Assembly (NCBI GenBank): GCA_016209345.1
Contig: JACQWH010000026.1
Location: forward strand, 1-32,839
Direction of reading: 5' to 3'
Length of the DNA: 32,839 bases
Source: Candidatus Uhrbacteria bacterium
Lineage (GTDB): Bacteria > Patescibacteriota > Patescibacteriia > JACQRZ01
Shown here: positions 29,079-32,839 of the stretch, in pieces
Numbering within the stretch: the first letter of the stretch is position 1
How the letters are laid out: every line of letters starts with the position of its first letter
Position numbers and translations under genes: made by a program
The notes under the pieces: generated by a model
Databases searched by the model: none
What the model saw: the letters and a program-made list of their open reading frames with translations, nothing else
Told to the model about the DNA's origin: nothing

Positions 29079-30328
29079 TCGAGAATACAGAGGTTCCTGT
29101 TTTTTCCGTTTCTGAATTCGTCGAGTACGTTAACATCGCGCTGGGTCAGCGGCGCGTCAGTGTTGAAGGCGAGATTTCGGGATACCGCCTTAATCAGAAC
29201 AAGTGGATTTTTTTTGATTTGAAAGATGAGAACAGTATCATCGGCTGTTTTGCGGCCGCATGGAATCTTCACGCCGCGCTTGAGGACGGCATGCAGGTCG
29301 TCGTACACGGTGTTCCGCGCGTGTACGGCAAGAGCGGAAAGTTTTCGATTACCGTTGATGCCGTTGAGTTAAGGGGTGAGGGTGCTCTGCGCCGCGCCTA
29401 CGGGATCACGAAGAAAAAACTTGATCAAGAGGGACTCTTTGATCCTGCTCGGAAGCGGGGACTCCCGCGCTTTCCGGAAAAAATCGGTGTGATTGCATCA
29501 CGGGAGTCAGCCGCGTACACGGATTTTATGAGAATCGTCAATGCTCGATGGGGCGGACTTGAGATTTCTCTTTTTCACGTGCAAGTGCAAGGGCATCGAG
29601 CGATCAGGGATATTGTCAGCGCTTTTGAGTGGTTTAATACGGATGGAATACAGCAGGGTATTCAATCGCTCGCGCTCATTCGCGGCGGTGGCTCTCTTGA
29701 AGATCTCCAGGCGTTTAATTCTGAGTCAGTTGCCCGCGCGGTGTTTGGTTCAAAGATTCCGATCATCTGCGGCGTAGGCCATGAGCGCGACGAGAGTTTG
29801 GCAGATTATACGGCGGATGTGAGGGCCGCAACGCCGACCCATGCGGCCACGTTGATGGTTCCCGACAGGGAGGAGGTGGGCGGAGTGGTGAGCGATTCAC
29901 TATCGTCTTTAAGCCGGTCGCTTGAGTACGCGCTTGAATGGTACGGCGGTCGCATTCATACATCTACGCTCTCCATCCACGCATCTGTGCGTGATACCGT
30001 TGCCCCCATTGGCGCGCTGATGCATCGGTTTGACGTGGCTGGCGGGCAGGTACATGCGACGATAGCCACGCTTCGCCATACGTGCGCGCAGAATGCTCTG
30101 CGTCTCGCAGATTACCTCGCTTCACACGTATCGTCCGCTCGGCAGTCGCTGGCGTTTATGGATCGTACGCTCGGACACATGAATCCATTGACCGTCCTTG
30201 CGCGCGGGTATACAATCGTTAAAAGAAACGGCGCGCTTATCACGAGAAAAGCACATCTGAAAAAAGGAGATGAGCTTGCGCTGACATTTGCCGATGGCAG
30301 TGCGCTAACTGAAGTAAAACATCTATGA
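29075..30328 (+). CDS. xseA: Exodeoxyribonuclease VII large subunit
   Basis: A 417-residue subunit of exonuclease VII, which degrades single-stranded DNA in both directions to short oligonucleotides. The N-terminal OB-fold (about 8-100) shows FSVSEFVEYVNIAL and the VSVEGEISGYR...IFFDLKDE signature. The catalytic domain begins LDQEGLFDPARKRGLPRFPEKIGVIAS (about 115-142) and carries ALIRGGGSLEDLQAFNSESVARAVF and PIICGVGHERDESLADYTADVRAATPTHAA (about 228-257). A long helical segment follows, and the C-terminal DPL-type strand region includes NPLTVLARGYTIVKRNG. The length is normal and all signatures are intact. It starts in an ATGA overlap with the AbiEii-like remnant and ends in a 4-base overlap with xseB, giving a tight operon. 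Confidence 0.96.
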   Translation: MIENTEVPVFSVSEFVEYVNIALGQRRVSVEGEISGYRLNQNKWIFFDLKDENSIIGCFAAAWNLHAALEDGMQVVVHGVPRVYGKSGKFSITVDAVELRGEGALRRAYGITKKKLDQEGLFDPARKRGLPRFPEKIGVIASRESAAYTDFMRIVNARWGGLEISLFHVQVQGHRAIRDIVSAFEWFNTDGIQQGIQSLALIRGGGSLEDLQAFNSESVARAVFGSKIPIICGVGHERDESLADYTADVRAATPTHAATLMVPDREEVGGVVSDSLSSLSRSLEYALEWYGGRIHTSTLSIHASVRDTVAPIGALMHRFDVAGGQVHATIATLRHTCAQNALRLADYLASHVSSARQSLAFMDRTLGHMNPLTVLARGYTIVKRNGALITRKAHLKKGDELALTFADGSALTEVKHL

Positions 30329-30546
30329 CTTTGGCAAAAACAAAAAAAGACCAATCGTTTCAAGAAGCATTTGATGAACTTGAAAAAATCGTCAAAAAAT
30401 TTGAAGAAGGGAAACTTGATCTTGATGAGAGCATCTCACTCTACGAGCGCGGACTCGAGCTTGCCGCGGTATGCAAAAAACGTCTTGCCGCTGTCGAGAA
30501 TCGCGTGCAGGAAATCAAGAAAAAATTCGGCGACCTTGATGATTAA
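30325..30546 (+). CDS. xseB: Exodeoxyribonuclease VII small subunit
   Basis: A 73-residue helical protein matching XseB: SFQEAFDELEKIVKKFEEGKLDLDESISLYERGLELAAVCKKRLAAVENRVQEI (about 10-63). The conserved LE-x-IV-x-x-(F/L)E-x-G-x-L-x-L-(D/E)-E-S pattern is complete. Several copies bind each XseA to form the active exonuclease VII. It starts within the xseA stop codon (ATGA overlap), the usual arrangement for translationally coupled subunits. Confidence 0.96.
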   Translation: MTLAKTKKDQSFQEAFDELEKIVKKFEEGKLDLDESISLYERGLELAAVCKKRLAAVENRVQEIKKKFGDLDD

Positions 30547-30628
30547 TGCATGATTTATTTCGTCCTTCTCGCAAATGGCAAAAAATTATTTTTTTCGAAG
30601 CGCGAGAGATATGGGGAAGTACGACCAT

Positions 30629-30660
30629 TTGACAATCACCCTCGCACAAATAATTATGAT
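30629..30660 (+). promoter_or_regulatory. Promoter upstream of the orphan gene at 30681
   Basis: A consensus TTGACA (30629-30634) is followed by an AT-rich block taattatgat (30651-30660) that offers AATTAT at 17 bases or TATGAT at 20 bases. AGAGGA (30665-30670) about 10 bases before ATG 30681 is a ribosome site. Confidence 0.5.
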
Positions 30661-30680
30661 GAGTAGAGGAATACAACTAT

Positions 30681-31673
30681 ATGCATCCGGACGGAAATGA
30701 AAAAAATATAAAAATTGAGCTCGGAACACAGGAAGCTGTTCTCAGTCATTTTTTGGCGGCTGCAACGCGCGTCGGGCTTCCAAATCCTGAAAAATATATC
30801 AAAGATACTGCCGGAATCCCCGCGCTTAACCTGCCCCCAGGAAAAGAAATTGATTGGAGCGCTGTTGCATTTTCACTTTCTGGGATTCCTCACACGCACA
30901 GCCGCAATGCGGTGGGTGAATTTTATCGCGATTTTTTTTCACCGTATCCGCATGGAGACGAGCTTGCTACGTTTATGGACCGTCTAAACATCGCGCCCTG
31001 CTTTAGGGTGTATGGACCTGTTTCGGAAGATCAAAATAGCGCACATTGGCAGATTGTAGGCGCACAGGAAGATGCCGAGGATTGTATCGCGATACTTCAG
31101 CGACAATACGATATGGAAAGAGATCTGCAGGTGAAAATTGTTTCATCACTGGATGAGATTTCAGGATGGCGTTCCACCTCGAGCTTGTGCATGCTTGAAG
31201 CGGGAGAGTTGCTCCATGATAGAATGAAACAAGTAATGGGTGAGCACGCAACAGATGCGTTGGTGGGCATAGCAATAGGGGCGGGGAAAATCCATGTCTT
31301 AGGCGAACTTGTTGCTGCCCCTGATGATGTTTTTCATGACGCTATGGCTCAGATTCGGCGTGTTGAAAAAGTGCGGCGAGCGACAAGCGGTACGGAAACG
31401 CGCGATCTTTTGACAGCGTTGCTAAAAAATGCCGCTGAGGTACACGATTGGGCTGCTGCTTCGGCATTGGGGAATAATGCAGCTTATCACGTCCTCTATC
31501 TTGCCGGGCAGGAGATATTTGCGCGGGATGGCAAGACAGAAGATCCATTTATAAAAATTATCAATCTTGCGTATGAGCGAGGAACATTTTTAATGGGAGT
31601 GTATGAAAATCCGCAAACTGATGAAGATACCCTGGTCTTTCGTATGCTGTCGGCAGGAGCTCTCCCGGAGTAA
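30681..31673 (+). CDS. Protein of unknown function, 330 residues
   Basis: A soluble protein with no signal peptide or membrane segment. It is Ala/Glu-rich with mixed alpha/beta patterns. Notable stretches are GIPALNLPPGKEIDWSAVAFSLSGIPHTHSRNAV (about 45-80), a possible substrate or nucleotide region DALVGIAIGAGKIHVLGELVAAPDDVF (about 194-220), and a helical C-terminus with LLTALLKNAAEVHDWAAASALGNNAAYHVLYLAGQEIF (about 243-280). None is diagnostic. It has its own candidate promoter and an AGAGGA ribosome site, and converges on the Nudix gene with a 17-base gap and no evident terminator. I do not recognise the family. Confidence 0.7.
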   Translation: MHPDGNEKNIKIELGTQEAVLSHFLAAATRVGLPNPEKYIKDTAGIPALNLPPGKEIDWSAVAFSLSGIPHTHSRNAVGEFYRDFFSPYPHGDELATFMDRLNIAPCFRVYGPVSEDQNSAHWQIVGAQEDAEDCIAILQRQYDMERDLQVKIVSSLDEISGWRSTSSLCMLEAGELLHDRMKQVMGEHATDALVGIAIGAGKIHVLGELVAAPDDVFHDAMAQIRRVEKVRRATSGTETRDLLTALLKNAAEVHDWAAASALGNNAAYHVLYLAGQEIFARDGKTEDPFIKIINLAYERGTFLMGVYENPQTDEDTLVFRMLSAGALPE

Positions 31674-31690
31674 AATAGGCAGTAGTTCGT

Positions 31691-32086
31691 TTAATGCGAT
31701 CGGAGATAGTCCTCAATCACGGGCCTGATATTCGGCGCGCAGTCGGATGGGAGGTTATGAATATCGTGCCATGCCCACTGTGTTGTGTCGCCACTGGCGA
31801 CTACCTCGCCAATACGACGTGAAAGCCAATGGATAAGCACGATTATTGTGGAGTCGTCCTTTTTTATCATCATCGGTTTGAGCGGTCGGATGATTTCAAT
31901 ATCAATTCCCATTTCTTCCTTTACCTCTCGACGCGCCACTTCCTCCAGTGAACTCTCCCAGTCGGAAAAATCGCAGAGCTCCCATTTTCCTCCTGGAAAT
32001 TTCCAAAAAAAATCCACCACGTCCTTATTGAGCAGCACGGTATCATGTTCAATAATCACCGGTCCGGACGCAATGATATATTCCAT
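31691..32086 (-). CDS. Nudix hydrolase
   Basis: A 131-residue protein that would hydrolyse a nucleoside diphosphate linked to another moiety, using Mg2+. The Nudix box is present as FPGGKWEL...ESSLEEVARREVKEEMGI (about 30-61), with the catalytic REVKEEMGI core intact. The loop between the GGK-x-E part and the helix is about six residues longer than the standard 23-residue box, and the Glu that usually precedes the helix is shifted by one. The WKFPGGKWE start and TIIVLIHWLSRR strand fit the MutT-like fold. The start lies 5 bases after the kinase stop on the same strand, so it is probably translated from the same message. The substrate is unknown; 8-oxo-dGTP or a sugar nucleotide are possibilities only. 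Confidence 0.88.
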   Translation of the reverse strand: MEYIIASGPVIIEHDTVLLNKDVVDFFWKFPGGKWELCDFSDWESSLEEVARREVKEEMGIDIEIIRPLKPMMIKKDDSTIIVLIHWLSRRIGEVVASGDTTQWAWHDIHNLPSDCAPNIRPVIEDYLRSH

Positions 32087-32091
32087 ATACC

Positions 32092-32649
32092 CTAGATACC
32101 TTTCTGGAAAAAATGCAAGACGCTGCTGATTTTTTCCTCGACAGTGAGAAGCTCTGAATTCAGCGTAATATGATACCCGCTGGCGTCGCGATAGTCATAG
32201 TCCGTTCCGTATAGCTTCTTTGCCAGCGCAAGCTGTCTTTCCTCGCGCTCATTGAGCAGTGCTTTGACTTCGTCAAATGTTTTTCCCGCAATTTCCTTTT
32301 TGTCGGTGTTCATGCCGCGCCGCGCGCGAATATCAAGGGGAGCAGTGATGAAAACGCGCAAGATAGGAAGTCCCTCGCCAATGATACCGTGCCACATATC
32401 GCCGATAATGGTTCCCTGCGCCAGCATGTCGTGAGCACGCCGGTCCATTGCACGATCTTCTTCCAAAGTAATTGAGCGAATAAAATTTTCAAATGAGACC
32501 TCGCCATCGGGATATTTTTTTGTCCACTCTTCCCGCCACAGGCCGCCAACATAAAAAACCTGCCAGCCAAGCTTTTCTGCAAGTTGCCGTGACGTTGTCG
32601 TCTTACCCGACCCGGGAAGACCGGAGAAGAGAATACCGTTGAAACGCAT
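32092..32649 (-). CDS. P-loop kinase-like ATPase (cytidylate-kinase-like)
   Basis: A 185-residue protein with a Walker A loop at residues 10-17 (GLPGSGKT), immediately followed by TTSRQLAEKLGWQVFYVGGLWREEW, the opening of the CMP/AMP-kinase-like group. A hydrophobic strand followed by an acidic residue (GTIIGDMWHGII) and an Arg-rich lid region (LDIRARRGMNTDKKEIAGKTFDEVKALLNEREERQ, about 108-142) also fit a nucleotide or small-molecule kinase. The start at 32649 gives MRFNGILFSGLPGSGKT; a further in-frame ATG at 32682 would add 11 residues without homology. It is upstream of the Nudix gene in a two-gene unit. Confidence 0.8.
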   Translation of the reverse strand: MRFNGILFSGLPGSGKTTTSRQLAEKLGWQVFYVGGLWREEWTKKYPDGEVSFENFIRSITLEEDRAMDRRAHDMLAQGTIIGDMWHGIIGEGLPILRVFITAPLDIRARRGMNTDKKEIAGKTFDEVKALLNEREERQLALAKKLYGTDYDYRDASGYHITLNSELLTVEEKISSVLHFFQKGI

Positions 32650-32702
32650 AGAAATAATAAAATCGCAAATTCGAAATCTCAAAGCTTGAATCTCAAAGCA
32701 CT

Positions 32703-32814
32703 AAATTCAAAATTCCAAATCACAAATAAATTACAATCTCAAAATTCAAAAAATGACGCTCATCTGTTTTGTTTTAGATTTGTGATTTATTTGGAGCTTT
32801 ATGATTTTGAATTT
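32703..32814. repeat. AT-rich long inverted repeat, copy 3
   Basis: aaattcaaaat (32703-32713) pairs with attttgaattt (32804-32814), and aaatcacaaat (32717-32727) pairs with atttgtgattt (32778-32788). It shares exact 15-16 base stretches with the repeat at 25382-25489. It lies upstream of the minus-strand kinase gene, so it may be at the 5' side of that transcript. Confidence 0.75.
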
Positions 32815-32839
32815 GTAATTTGAACGATTGGTGTTTGCA

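Noticed and set aside
30550..30666. 38-codon frame MIYFVLLANGKKLFF... after xseB
   Set aside because: It overlaps the TTGACA promoter of the next gene, lacks a ribosome site and matches nothing recognised. It is probably a chance frame or a remnant.

Overview
The window reads as a chromosomal segment of a Candidate Phyla Radiation (Patescibacteria, probably Parcubacteria-like) bacterium. This is inferred from gene content and style, not from a marker gene. Genes are compact and often overlap by 4 to 30 bases. Intergenic DNA carries AT-rich hairpin repeats. There is one enormous exported repeat protein, a VKOR-type thiol oxidase and a MutY-like glycosylase lacking its iron-sulfur cysteines. 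TGA is used as a stop (for example in the glycoside hydrolase and xseA), so the SR1/Gracilibacteria code is excluded. I see no rRNA, tRNA, CRISPR array, phage or intact transposase.

Layout. 1-517: repeat-rich intergenic DNA with a decayed copy of a small mobile element, a tiny ORF with gene-like signals, a 42-bp perfect palindrome and a 24-bp perfect hairpin. 518-4575: DUF192 protein, CaCA-type antiporter, coiled-coil protein, then rsmE, DUF167/YggU and a mutY-like gene with overlapping or near-touching junctions. 4576-16470: an extended -10 promoter and terminator-like leader, then a 3383-residue exported multidomain protein with a C-terminal peptidoglycan-binding domain, a 500-residue exported coiled-coil partner and a strong terminator. 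16471-16961: a 155-bp miniature element, a second copy of the palindrome and a structured terminator or RNA. 16962-21853: Cas4/RecB-like nuclease, VKOR fusion, ileS. 21854-23547: RRM protein and convergent tgt sharing a bidirectional terminator. 23548-28073: a 170-bp miniature element with target duplication, a 31-residue basic protein, a GT-B-like glycosyltransferase, a membrane-anchored clan GH-A hydrolase, a helical protein and a receiver-like protein. 28124-30546: an AbiE-like antitoxin/toxin pair broken by two frameshifts, overlapping xseA-xseB. 30547-32839: an orphan protein, a minus-strand P-loop kinase/Nudix pair and an AT-rich inverted repeat.

Together the genes cover translation and tRNA/rRNA modification (ileS, tgt, rsmE), DNA repair and processing (mutY-like, xseAB, PD-(D/E)XK nuclease), and an envelope theme. 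In the envelope theme the giant surface protein has cysteines that come only in close pairs, and a VKOR oxidase that could form disulfides lies downstream, with sugar-active enzymes further on. The most unusual material is non-coding: two miniature inverted-repeat elements with recognisable target duplications, twin palindromes with a compensatory base change, a palindromic insertion kept in frame inside mutY, and two apparently leaderless starts. I did not find a clearly new multi-gene system. The giant protein module and the small repeat elements are the best leads.
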